Assembly: GCA_019637395.1 (NCBI GenBank)
Contig: JAHBVR010000005.1
Location: 191,312-255,311 of the forward strand
DNA: 64,000 bases
Reading direction: 5' to 3'
Source of the DNA: Vulcanimicrobiota bacterium
Lineage (GTDB): Bacteria; Vulcanimicrobiota; Xenobia; Xenobiales; JADMJV01
Below the pieces are notes generated by a model. The model did not search any database, was not told the origin of the DNA, and saw only the letters and a list, made by a program, of their open reading frames with translations. The position numbers and the translations under genes were made by a program. Below, one piece after another: positions 43,216 to 51,428 of the stretch. Numbering within the stretch: the stretch's first letter is position 1; each line of letters begins with the position of its first letter.

Positions 43216-45336
43216 GTGTTCTACTTTATCTCGGGCATGTGGTGCAGTTACTGCGCCCGAGTGGTTGAAGTCCAGGCGCGCCGCGTAGCCGGCGTGAGTT
43301 CGGCGGAAGTCAGCTTTTTGAGCAAAACGATGGTCGTTCAGTTCTCGGCCACGGCCGACGCCTGGACCGAGGAACGCCTGCGGGCCTCGATTGAGAGGGC
43401 TGGTTTTGGTATTCGCCACCAGCCGCGGGGCTGGCCCGGTTACTCTCAGCTCGAATCTCGCGAGCCCATTCCTCTCTCCCTGGTGCTGGTCAGCTGCAGC
43501 TTCGCGCTTTCGGCCGCCCTGGTCGAGTTGTTGAGCTATTGGGGAGCTTGGGAGCCCTGGTTCCACTACTGGCTGTCCGTTTTGGCGGCGGCCTTCAGTA
43601 TTCCATCTATCCTGCTGAGCGTGGGGCCTTTTCTGGTGGCCGGCTGGCGCGCTTTCTGGTCCCGGCACTTCAATCTGGACCTTTTCTTCGGGCTTGGCGG
43701 AATGGCCGCGGCCGCGGCTGGCGCGGCTCAGCTCGTTCAAGGGCAGCCCTCCCACTTTGCCCAATCCGGCGCGCTCATTCTGGCCACCTTGCTGGTGTCC
43801 CGAAAATTGGAGGGGTCGGTGGTGGCCGGGAATCTGGCGCAGCGCATTCTCTTCCAGATTCGCCAGGCGCCTTCCGTCGCTCAGCTCAAGTGTGGCAAAT
43901 TACGTTCGATATCGACGGAGCAGGTGCGCCAGGGGGACCGCCTCTGCTTTTCAGTTGGCGAAACCATCCCCTGTGGCGGAATCTCCTTGAGCCGCACGGC
44001 TCAGGTCAATCGCCACTTGATAACCGGAGAGGACCTGGTCGAAGAAGTTCTCGCCGGGGACCCCATTCGCGCCGGAACGATCGCTTGTTCTGAGCTCAAG
44101 TTGGCGGTCTGCCAACCGCTCGGGCAGCGCCAGATCGACGACTGGGTGGAAAAGGCAGTCTGCCATCCTCCCGCCCGGCATCCGTTCTCCGCCGGCCTGG
44201 CTCGTCTTCAAGGCCGCCTCAGTGGTCTGGCTCTGTTGGCTTCGATGGTGGCTGTGGTTACCGCTGAATCTCCCAACCTCCAATCCGGACTGGTGGCTAT
44301 GCTGGCATTTGCCCCCTGGCTGTTGGCCAGCGTCCACCCTTTGGCCCAGCAAATCGCTCACCTGGAGTTGAGCCGCCGCGGTATCCTCCTCTCGCGCGCG
44401 GAGGCGCTTCTCGATTTGACCGGCATCGATCGGGTCTTCCTGGACAAGACAGGCACTCTGGAGCAAGTCGAATGCCTGATCGAGGAGGTTCGGGCGCCCA
44501 CCTCCGAATGGCTGCCGCTGCTGGCGGAACTGGCCCAGCATAGCCAGCACCCCATTCTTCAGGCTCTCCGCCTGCCCACTCAGGGGGAACCCCGCCTGGA
44601 GCGATTTGAGGAAGTTGCCGGCCGGGGGGCGCGCGCCTGGTTCCCAGGAGGAAAGCAACTGGTGGTGGGGGAGTCTGAATTTGTTTTGGGAGTAAAAACG
44701 GACGATTTGCGGCCTCAGGTGGCCTATAACGGCCAGTTGGTCGCATGTCTGACTCCCAGCCATTACGCCAATCAGCGTTCCATCCGTTTTCTCCAGAAGC
44801 TGGCCGGACATTTTCCTTCGCTAGAAGTGCTCTCGGGAGACCCCCGACCGCAAGCTGGCGAGTACTTGAAGCTGTTAGTCCCTCAACTTCAATATACCGG
44901 CGGACTTTCTCCCGAGGAGAAAGCCCGCAAAGTGGGGGGGCGCTCTCTCTTCATCGGGGATGGCTTGAACGATACGCTGGCTCTCAGTCGGGCCACGGTG
45001 AGCTACCGTGTCGGCCAGAGAGTCAACAACTTCGCTCAGGTTGATTTCCAACAGACGCACTCCGACCTGTCCGCCTTCTTCGCTGTCCTGGATTACGCGC
45101 GGTACTACCGCCGGGTGCTTTTCCAGAACCTTGGACTGTGCGCGCTGTACTACGGGGGAGCCATTGCGCTTACGCTGGGCGGCCAGTTCTCGGCCCGTTC
45201 GGCGGCCTTGCTCATGTTGGCCGCCTTGCTGGTGATCTTAGGGAATTCCAGCCGTCTGCTGACCATCAGGCGAGCACCTCTCGATTCCTTGACGCTGGTT
45301 TTCATTATATCGTGTTACGATATAGTTGCTTTATGA
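43216..45336 (+). CDS. P1B-like ATPase with HMA domain but no CPC motif
   Basis: 706 aa, GTG start. N-terminal heavy-metal-associated domain with GMWCSYC (residues about 7-70), about eight membrane helices, and a full catalytic set: actuator LITGEDL, phosphorylation site DKTGTLE (Asp410), nucleotide-domain SQHPILQAL, Lys in SPEEKARKV, and GDGLNDTLAL. The helix-6 metal motif CPC-x6-P reads APWLLASVHP, so both cysteines are gone and only the prolines remain. The energy cycle should work, but the transported ion is unlikely to be the usual Cu/Zn/Cd, or the protein may energise a partner. Its stop overlaps the dabA start by 4 nt. Confidence 0.88.
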   Translation: MFYFISGMWCSYCARVVEVQARRVAGVSSAEVSFLSKTMVVQFSATADAWTEERLRASIERAGFGIRHQPRGWPGYSQLESREPIPLSLVLVSCSFALSAALVELLSYWGAWEPWFHYWLSVLAAAFSIPSILLSVGPFLVAGWRAFWSRHFNLDLFFGLGGMAAAAAGAAQLVQGQPSHFAQSGALILATLLVSRKLEGSVVAGNLAQRILFQIRQAPSVAQLKCGKLRSISTEQVRQGDRLCFSVGETIPCGGISLSRTAQVNRHLITGEDLVEEVLAGDPIRAGTIACSELKLAVCQPLGQRQIDDWVEKAVCHPPARHPFSAGLARLQGRLSGLALLASMVAVVTAESPNLQSGLVAMLAFAPWLLASVHPLAQQIAHLELSRRGILLSRAEALLDLTGIDRVFLDKTGTLEQVECLIEEVRAPTSEWLPLLAELAQHSQHPILQALRLPTQGEPRLERFEEVAGRGARAWFPGGKQLVVGESEFVLGVKTDDLRPQVAYNGQLVACLTPSHYANQRSIRFLQKLAGHFPSLEVLSGDPRPQAGEYLKLLVPQLQYTGGLSPEEKARKVGGRSLFIGDGLNDTLALSRATVSYRVGQRVNNFAQVDFQQTHSDLSAFFAVLDYARYYRRVLFQNLGLCALYYGGAIALTLGGQFSARSAALLMLAALLVILGNSSRLLTIRRAPLDSLTLVFIISCYDIVAL

Positions 45337-47882
45337 CAATTGAAGAAATGACTGAAACAGTGGAAGAGATCGCCCGCTGGCTACCTGCCCAGGGACCTCT
45401 CAAAGAATTTGTTCATCACAACACCCTGCATGCTTACCAAGATCGGGAATTCTACGCCGGCTGCCTGACCGCGTCGCGCATGTACGCCGCTCGAGCCTTT
45501 CTGCCGCTCTCCGAGTATCGCAGCTATTTTCAGAGCCGGCGCATAGACGACCAGGGGTTGCGTAGCGTCTTGCTTGAGCAATCGGACAGTGAATTGGAGA
45601 TCTCGCGGCTGCGGGACCGGATGCTGAACGCTCAACTTCCCGACGAAACCTTACCGCGAGGGGTGGCCAAAGAAGGTTTGCGTTCGCGCTGGCGCGAGCG
45701 CCATGGACTGGCTCTGAAGCTCCACAGCCATCCCCAGGTGTTTCGCATATTATCTCAGTTTCTCGATCAGGGAGTTTCCATCTGGCGCATGCCCCACACC
45801 CAGGTCCCGCTTTATGAAGCGGTCCTGCGTATCGTCGAGGAGTCGTGGGTCCCGTTGGAACCCTTTTCCAGTCAAAGCTCCCGGCGCTTTCTAAAAATGG
45901 AGCCGGCCCGGGCCATTCTGGAAATTCTGACCCGATTTGTGGGAAACGAGAAGTATTTTGGGCGCTATCTCTTGGAAATGTCGCTGGCGCATCCAGGTTG
46001 GTCCGGCATGGTTCGCATGGTGGAAACTCAGCCACACAGTCTGGTGCTGCAGCGAAAAGTCAGTTTGTTGGAGTTTTGTGCTCTGGAGCTGATCGCCGAA
46101 TACGCCGCCGTGTGCGGCAAACTGGGCGAGAATTTTCAGCCGCTACTGGCTCCCGGGGAAGAATTGCCGCCCCTGCCGGTAGAGTCCGACTATCGTCTCG
46201 AACCAACGGAGACGGAACAACTGCAGATGCTCTGGCACGAAGCCTATGAGCGGACCTACATCTACAGGGTGTTACGAGAGGTCAGCGGACACCAGGCCCA
46301 AGGGGCCATTCTGGATCCGGAAGTTCAAGCGTTTTTTTGTATTGACGACCGAGAGTGCGCCTTGCTGCGCCACTTGGAGAGGACGGAACCGACCATTCAG
46401 GCCTTTACCTGGGCAGGTTTTTTCGGCGTTGATTGCGTCTTCAAAGGCAGCCATGACGCCTTTCCCTTCAAGCACTGTCCTGTGCCGGTGAACCCCCGGC
46501 ACCTGATCCGTGAGTCGACCCCGGCTCAAAAAGTTGCTCCCCGGAGTTGGTGGTCGAAGCTCTTTCATTTTGGCCACAGTGCCGATTCCAACACGCTCCT
46601 CCGTGGCTTTCTAATCACTCAGACGCTCGGTCTGGGCGCTGCCTTTCGCCTGGCCCTGTCTATCTTCCACCCCACTATGAGTCCCTTGCACTCCAGCTCG
46701 CTGCTGCGCTTGGAGCAGGAGGGAGAACTCCAGATCGAGCGGACCTCGGATGAGCTGGAGGACGGCTATATTGTTGGCTACTCGCCTGCGGAAATGGCCG
46801 ACCGGGTTTACCAACTGCTCCGAGCGACCGGCGCCAGCCGGCGGCCTCTGGCCGAACTGATCGTCTTATTCGGGCACGGCGCCAGCAGTGTCAACAACAC
46901 TTATTTTGCCGCCTATGATTGCGGAGCCTGTTCGGGCAAGCCGGGCGCCCCGAATGCCCGAGCTTTCGCGCTGATGACCAATCGGCCCGACGTGCGCAAG
47001 TTGGTCCGCGAACGAGGCATCGACATCAAGGACTCCACCTGGTTTGTCGGGGCCTTGCACGATACCACGCGCGATGAGGTGCAGTACTACGAGGTCGACA
47101 AAATCCCGCCGGCTTTGCGTGCCAAGTTCGCGAAGTTCCAAAAAGATATGCTCAAGGCTCTAGGAGCCAATGCTCAAGAGAGATGCCGGGATTTCGCCCT
47201 GGTCGATCCGGCGGTTTCTCCCGAGCAAGCGCTGCTGGAAGTGCGCCGCCGTTCCACAGCCATTTTCGAACCTCGTCCGGAGCTGAATCACTCCAACAAC
47301 TCCGGCGCCATTGTGGGGCGGCGCGGCCTGACGCGAGGGATAGACTTTCAGCGCCGCCTGTTTCTCAACTCCTATGATCCCGAACTGGATCCTACCGGGG
47401 AGATTCTGGCTAATATTCTTACGGCCGTGGTTCCCGTCTGCGGCGGCATCAATTTGGAGTATTATTTCTCCCGCCTGGACTGCCGAGTTTACGGAGCCGG
47501 CAGCAAACTGCCCCACAACGTGAACGGCTTGATCGCCGTGGTCAACGGCATCGAGGGGGACCTGTTGACCGGCTTGCCCAGCCAGATGACCGAGGTACAC
47601 GAACCCGTGCGGCTTTTTCTACTGGTTCAGCAGACCCCGGAAACGGCTCTGGCGGCCGCGCGGAAGTTTCCCGGTGTGTATCAATGGGTGGAAAACGGCT
47701 GGGTGCGCTATTTCTCCATCACTCCCGGCTCCTTCGAACTGCATGAATATAAGAATGGGACCATGCAGCCGATGCAGTTGATCGGCTGCCCGGGTCCTAT
47801 CGTTCCGGTGGCTGATGTCGGCGCGGCCCCGCTCGAAACTCAGGGCGTTGCGGGCGGAAAATCTCGAGCCAGCACTTCCTGA
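45333..47882 (+). CDS. dabA: DabA (DUF2309/UPF0753), inorganic-carbon uptake subunit
   Basis: 849 aa. In Halothiobacillus DabA is a beta-carbonic-anhydrase-like protein that, with the ion-translocating membrane protein DabB, converts CO2 to bicarbonate in one direction. The zinc-site residues are conserved here: Cys336 and Asp338 in FCIDDREC, His515 in LFGHGASSVNN, and Cys530 in YDCGACSGKPG; the 15-residue His-to-Cys spacing matches H. neapolitanus (His524/Cys539). No dabB is present in the window. It is coupled by ATGA to the P1B-like ATPase. The last 43 nt overlap the convergent gene. It should sit at the inner membrane. Confidence 0.93.
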   Translation: MTIEEMTETVEEIARWLPAQGPLKEFVHHNTLHAYQDREFYAGCLTASRMYAARAFLPLSEYRSYFQSRRIDDQGLRSVLLEQSDSELEISRLRDRMLNAQLPDETLPRGVAKEGLRSRWRERHGLALKLHSHPQVFRILSQFLDQGVSIWRMPHTQVPLYEAVLRIVEESWVPLEPFSSQSSRRFLKMEPARAILEILTRFVGNEKYFGRYLLEMSLAHPGWSGMVRMVETQPHSLVLQRKVSLLEFCALELIAEYAAVCGKLGENFQPLLAPGEELPPLPVESDYRLEPTETEQLQMLWHEAYERTYIYRVLREVSGHQAQGAILDPEVQAFFCIDDRECALLRHLERTEPTIQAFTWAGFFGVDCVFKGSHDAFPFKHCPVPVNPRHLIRESTPAQKVAPRSWWSKLFHFGHSADSNTLLRGFLITQTLGLGAAFRLALSIFHPTMSPLHSSSLLRLEQEGELQIERTSDELEDGYIVGYSPAEMADRVYQLLRATGASRRPLAELIVLFGHGASSVNNTYFAAYDCGACSGKPGAPNARAFALMTNRPDVRKLVRERGIDIKDSTWFVGALHDTTRDEVQYYEVDKIPPALRAKFAKFQKDMLKALGANAQERCRDFALVDPAVSPEQALLEVRRRSTAIFEPRPELNHSNNSGAIVGRRGLTRGIDFQRRLFLNSYDPELDPTGEILANILTAVVPVCGGINLEYYFSRLDCRVYGAGSKLPHNVNGLIAVVNGIEGDLLTGLPSQMTEVHEPVRLFLLVQQTPETALAAARKFPGVYQWVENGWVRYFSITPGSFELHEYKNGTMQPMQLIGCPGPIVPVADVGAAPLETQGVAGGKSRASTS

Positions 47883-48313
47883 CCGTTGTGCTTTTCACCC
47901 GCGTGCCGGGCGCGCGGGTGCCCACACCAGCAGTATCCCGGAGCACCAAAGAAGGCGCGGTATTGGTCGCATGGAACGAGCGAGACTTCGTCACCGTTTT
48001 CCTGAAGCCGGGGCTCCGGTAGAGCGCCGGTGGACAGGCTGGTCTGCAGGAGCCAGTTGACCACGCCGATGCCTTCCCAGCTTAAGCGCCAAAGTCCATC
48101 CTCAGAAATCAACAGACCCTGAGCGGCGAGCCGCATGGCTCCAGCCGTCAAGGCTTCCTCGGTCAATTTATATTTGACCATTCGCCTTAACTCCCCCAAC
48201 CCGAGAGCGACGCGCCTTTCTTCGTAAGCGGCCTGCAGGATCGAGCGGTCACCGGGCTCCACTTGTTCCAGTATGCCGGCAAAGCCTCCAACTTTAGGAC
48301 TGACCTTGAACAT
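47840..48313 (-). CDS. Winged-helix-like protein with Cys-rich C-terminus
   Basis: 157 aa from ATG 48313, which is 8 nt after GGAGG; TTG and GTG codons just upstream are weaker choices. The middle (LGELRRMVKYKLTEEALTAG, AMRLAAQGLLISEDGLWRL) looks like a winged helix. The C-terminus has three Cys and several His (YCWCGHPRARHAGEKH), a possible metal site. Not recognised at family level. It overlaps the dabA 3' end by 43 nt on the opposite strand. Confidence 0.6.
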   Translation of the reverse strand: MFKVSPKVGGFAGILEQVEPGDRSILQAAYEERRVALGLGELRRMVKYKLTEEALTAGAMRLAAQGLLISEDGLWRLSWEGIGVVNWLLQTSLSTGALPEPRLQENGDEVSLVPCDQYRAFFGAPGYCWCGHPRARHAGEKHNGQEVLARDFPPATP

Positions 48314-48428
48314 CACCAATCCCTCCGGTCAAACCCAGTCTTGAACTTTGGCTGATTCTTTTATTTATTCAATAAGAAACTTCCATATCTCTATTGATAC
48401 CACCCTCTATCACCGGCGTCAATGTGCC

Positions 48429-48836
48429 TCAACTGCTCCAGGGGCCGACCCCGCCGACCCGCTCGACGTGATACCGCACAAGGTAGCCGGGGCCCCGGGG
48501 GACGGGGAATTCGGAGTCGGGGGTCATGTAGATTTTGGCCAGGCGGTTGAGCAAGTCCCAGGCCTGCTCCCCCTTTTCGATGCTGGCTCGGCAGTGGAGA
48601 ACGGCGTATTGATTGAGGAAGACGCCGGCTTCGCGAGGAGCGTCGAAGGAAAGCACCACGCGGGGATCGCGCTCTATGTTCTTGAGCTTGGCGTACCAGC
48701 CCATGTGGCCGCTGAGCAGGTCGTCGCCATCCAGCAGAGCCCAGATCACGCTGACCTGGGGGGAGCCGTCGGCGTTGCTGGTGCTGAGGTGGAACATCGG
48801 TCCGGATTCGATCAGTTTGCGTAGTTCAGGATTCAT
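48429..48836 (-). CDS. Pyridoxamine-5'-phosphate-oxidase-like flavin/F420 protein
   Basis: 135 aa, one split-barrel domain of the PPOX class. MFHLSTSNADGSPQVSVIWA is the typical opening, followed by ERDPRVVLSFD and a closing barrel strand (YLVRYHVERVGGVG). It binds FMN or F420 and reduces unknown substrates. Single gene between two unrelated neighbours. Confidence 0.88.
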   Translation of the reverse strand: MNPELRKLIESGPMFHLSTSNADGSPQVSVIWALLDGDDLLSGHMGWYAKLKNIERDPRVVLSFDAPREAGVFLNQYAVLHCRASIEKGEQAWDLLNRLAKIYMTPDSEFPVPRGPGYLVRYHVERVGGVGPWSS

Positions 48837-48931
48837 GAACTACGCGTTGGGCAGTTCTGCTGGGGACTCCTTCCGGAGACGATACCGAGGCTGAAGAGGA
48901 GATCGCTTGAGTTCAAGCTGAATATCTGAGG

Positions 48932-49558
48932 ATGGAAATCACCAGCTTCAGATATTCCGTGCCGCCCGTCCTCTTCTATTTCCTCAGCGCGGGCATGGGT
49001 TTCCTGGCCTTTGGCGGCGCCGCTTCCAAAGGAGGTGAACCTTTTGTCTCCTTCATGCAGGTTTTTCTTGGCCTGCTGCTGGTCTTTTGGACTCTGTCCC
49101 TGGGCTTACGGGTGTCTCTACGGCTCTACAAAGAAGCCGGGATTCTTCAGTATTCCTACCGCTTCTTTGGAGGGCAGTTTCGCTCTAGAGAAATCTCTCT
49201 GCGTCAGATTCTGGCCACGGGGGTGCGTTACTGGGCCACCAAAGAGGTCCACTATGAGCCGGTGTTGGCCTTACCTGACGGATCTTTGCTGCCGGTCGGA
49301 GAGGTGCAAAAGACTTGGTCCCTGACCGGGGCCGGGGACCAGGAGATTTTCCGCAGGGCGAAACAGCAAGCCGACGCGGTGGCCAGGTCCCTGGGGGTGG
49401 AATGCCTGGTCAAGGAGCCCGACACTTCGCTGACGGTGGTGAATGGCCAGGCCATGGCCATTGGAAATTCCCGGCAGACCAACAAACTCGTCAATACGGT
49501 GGTCATGGCGGTGGCGGCCGTGGTCATCTTCACGGCTCTATTCTTGCTTCCCCGCTGA
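48932..49558 (+). CDS. Membrane protein of unknown function
   Basis: 208 aa. Two N-terminal transmembrane helices (about 10-30 and 37-60), a cytoplasmic or periplasmic middle of about 110 residues rich in beta-like stretches, and a C-terminal helix (VVMAVAAVVIFTALFLLP). No family recognised. It converges on the next gene with a 10-nt gap. Confidence 0.65.
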   Translation: MEITSFRYSVPPVLFYFLSAGMGFLAFGGAASKGGEPFVSFMQVFLGLLLVFWTLSLGLRVSLRLYKEAGILQYSYRFFGGQFRSREISLRQILATGVRYWATKEVHYEPVLALPDGSLLPVGEVQKTWSLTGAGDQEIFRRAKQQADAVARSLGVECLVKEPDTSLTVVNGQAMAIGNSRQTNKLVNTVVMAVAAVVIFTALFLLPR

Positions 49559-49568
49559 GGTCGAGCGG

Positions 49569-50048
49569 CTACTTGTAGAGCAAAAACTCCCCGGCCTTGG
49601 TGTCGACCGCGTAACGCAGGCCGGGATCCCAGGGCTGGCGCGAGGCCAGGAAAAATTCGGCGCTGCTCAAGTCGGCGCGCACTTCGTTCACTTCGTCCTT
49701 GCCCTCGGCGCCCAGGCGGGCCAAAAACAGCCCCTGGCCAAAATCTTCCTGCGTCAAAACTTCCTTGCCGGCTTCCCGGGCTACTCCCTCGATTTCCTTG
49801 TAGCTGGGAGCGACCAGACTGGGTTCGTCGAACACCACCCGGCCGCCGTTTTTGTACCCGTCACCGTCCTTCTCCACGGCTGTAAAGTTGGCCTGACCGT
49901 CCCCGTTGATGTCGATCACGTCGGTCGGAGCCGTATTTAACGGTGGGCCCCAGCCCAGCGAAAAGTCCGCCTTCGCTTCGGCGTCCCGCAGAATCTTATA
50001 GGCGGCGATGATGTTATGGCTGGCGCGAAATTCGTTGCTGATGTGCAT
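49569..50048 (-). CDS. Unknown protein with a Ca-binding-like loop
   Basis: 159 aa; the start is ATG 50048 with AAAGGGG 6 nt upstream (the frame is open further, but without a ribosome site). The segment DINGDGQANFTAVEKDGDGY resembles dockerin/EF-hand calcium loops (DxNxDG). No signal peptide. Divergent from the gene at 50216, whose product contains a similar DTNGN loop; the two may share a promoter region. Function unknown. Confidence 0.6.
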   Translation of the reverse strand: MHISNEFRASHNIIAAYKILRDAEAKADFSLGWGPPLNTAPTDVIDINGDGQANFTAVEKDGDGYKNGGRVVFDEPSLVAPSYKEIEGVAREAGKEVLTQEDFGQGLFLARLGAEGKDEVNEVRADLSSAEFFLASRQPWDPGLRYAVDTKAGEFLLYK

Positions 50049-50215
50049 TTGGGTTCCCCTTTGTATCGTCTCTAAATTGCTCTCAGTCAATTCTAGGCAA
50101 GCCCGCTGAAAAATTATCGATAGAGTGGCTTGTCTAACCCGTAACAACCGGTTAACCCATTCAATCGGGACTGTGGATAGTGTGACGATACACACAGAGA
50201 AAACAGGAGCCAATC

Positions 50216-50812
50216 ATGATTTCTAGCAACCGCATCCTCAGCGATAAATTCCAGGGCAAGACCGTCTACCGTCTCGACACCAACGGCAACCACAAACCCG
50301 ACGCCAGCGAGCCCATGATTGTGCGCCGCGGCCCGGATGACCAGTGGAAACCAGCTGAGCATATCGACCGCCCCATCCAGCGCTTCGCAGTGGAAAAAGA
50401 ATTTGGCTTCTGGACCGACAAGCAGGTCAGCCACAAAGAGGGCTGGTTCTGGAACAAGCAAGAAGTGATCGACCGCCCCATCAACGGCACGATTGAAGCT
50501 GACGAAGTGGCCACCACCGGTTTTGAGCGCCTGGGCAATGGTCTCTACGGCACCAGCAACAGTTTCGTGCTCGGCGCGGAAATCCTCAAAGACAGTGACG
50601 GCGCCCTGTTTCTCGACGAGCACTACCGCAACTATCCCTCCCGCCGCATCATCGGTGAAGGCGACATCAAGGATATGGAAGCCTACCGCGCCGATGACGC
50701 CAACTGGCAGGTCAACAAAAACACGCCTACCCTGATCGGTGTCGCCGAAGGCCCCTTCACCATCGGGTCGGGAAGCACCACCATCACCGTTCCCTTGCAG
50801 GGCAAGCTGTAA
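50216..50812 (+). CDS. Unknown protein with DxNGN loop
   Basis: 198 aa, no signal peptide. YRLDTNGNHKPDASEPM near residues 21-37 resembles a calcium-loop pattern; the rest is charged and Trp-rich, with no recognised domain. Its 5' leader resembles that of the putative toxin gene at 30524 (both contain ATACACAC a short distance before CAGGAGC). A strong hairpin terminator follows, inside the end of the convergent HAD gene. Confidence 0.65.
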   Translation: MISSNRILSDKFQGKTVYRLDTNGNHKPDASEPMIVRRGPDDQWKPAEHIDRPIQRFAVEKEFGFWTDKQVSHKEGWFWNKQEVIDRPINGTIEADEVATTGFERLGNGLYGTSNSFVLGAEILKDSDGALFLDEHYRNYPSRRIIGEGDIKDMEAYRADDANWQVNKNTPTLIGVAEGPFTIGSGSTTITVPLQGKL

Positions 50813-50816
50813 GAGC

Positions 50817-51428
50817 TTACAGAGTCAGACCGTGCTTTGCAAAAACCTGGCGCGTTGCGTCCAGGTTTTTGTGATCGTGGACGCATCCCTGCATTCCGAA
50901 GCCCTGGGCCACTTCCACAAATAACGAGCGGTCATCTACATAAAGGGTGCGCTCGGCCTGGTGCAGCGAGATATTCAAGGCCAGTGTGAAAATGTCGGGA
51001 TCGGGCTTGCGAAAGCGGGCGAAGCAAGAAAATATAAAGGAATCCACGAAGTCGCGCAGCTTGAAATGCTCCACCCGGTGGAGAGTCAATTCGCGTCCCT
51101 CGTTGCTGACCACGGTAATTTTGAGCCCGTATTTCTTCTTGATAGAGCTCACGAATTCGATCATATCCCCGTAGGGCTGGGATCGGCTGATCATGAAGTC
51201 GATGAAATCTTGCTGCGAAAAGTCTCGCGGCTTGTAGAACACGGTCCGTTCCAGGTAGTGCGGCAAGGTGAGCTTGCCGATTTCATAGGCGTCAAAGGTC
51301 ATGCGGTGGCGTTCATCCACCTCGGCCTCTTCCAGTCCGAACTTTTGGCAGGCCAGCTTGCGGCTGTCGCGCCCCCAGCCATTGGTGCCCAGAACTCCGC
51401 CCACGTCGAGAAATAGCGCTTCGATCAT
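50817..51428 (-). CDS. HAD-superfamily hydrolase
   Basis: 203 aa from ATG 51428 (MIEALFLDVGGVLG). Motif I is LFLDVGGVL with Gly at the second Asp position, as in the YihX-like subgroup; motif II is VVSNEG, the Lys is in RFRKPDPDIF and motif IV in LYVDDRS. Cap helices lie at about 20-85. It probably dephosphorylates a sugar phosphate or similar small substrate. The terminator of the opposite gene is embedded in its 3' end. Confidence 0.88.
   Translation of the reverse strand: MIEALFLDVGGVLGTNGWGRDSRKLACQKFGLEEAEVDERHRMTFDAYEIGKLTLPHYLERTVFYKPRDFSQQDFIDFMISRSQPYGDMIEFVSSIKKKYGLKITVVSNEGRELTLHRVEHFKLRDFVDSFIFSCFARFRKPDPDIFTLALNISLHQAERTLYVDDRSLFVEVAQGFGMQGCVHDHKNLDATRQVFAKHGLTL
50840..50871. 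terminator. Bidirectional-looking terminator inside the HAD gene 3' end
   Basis: CAAAAACCTGG and CCAGGTTTTTG form a perfect 11-bp stem around a 10-nt loop. It lies 28 nt after the stop of the 50216 gene, for which it is the natural terminator, and it also codes for the C-terminus of the opposing HAD protein. Confidence 0.75.

Noticed and set aside
48348-48824. Plus-strand frame of 158 codons
   Set aside because: Opposite a clear PPOX-family gene; no domain and unlikely composition.
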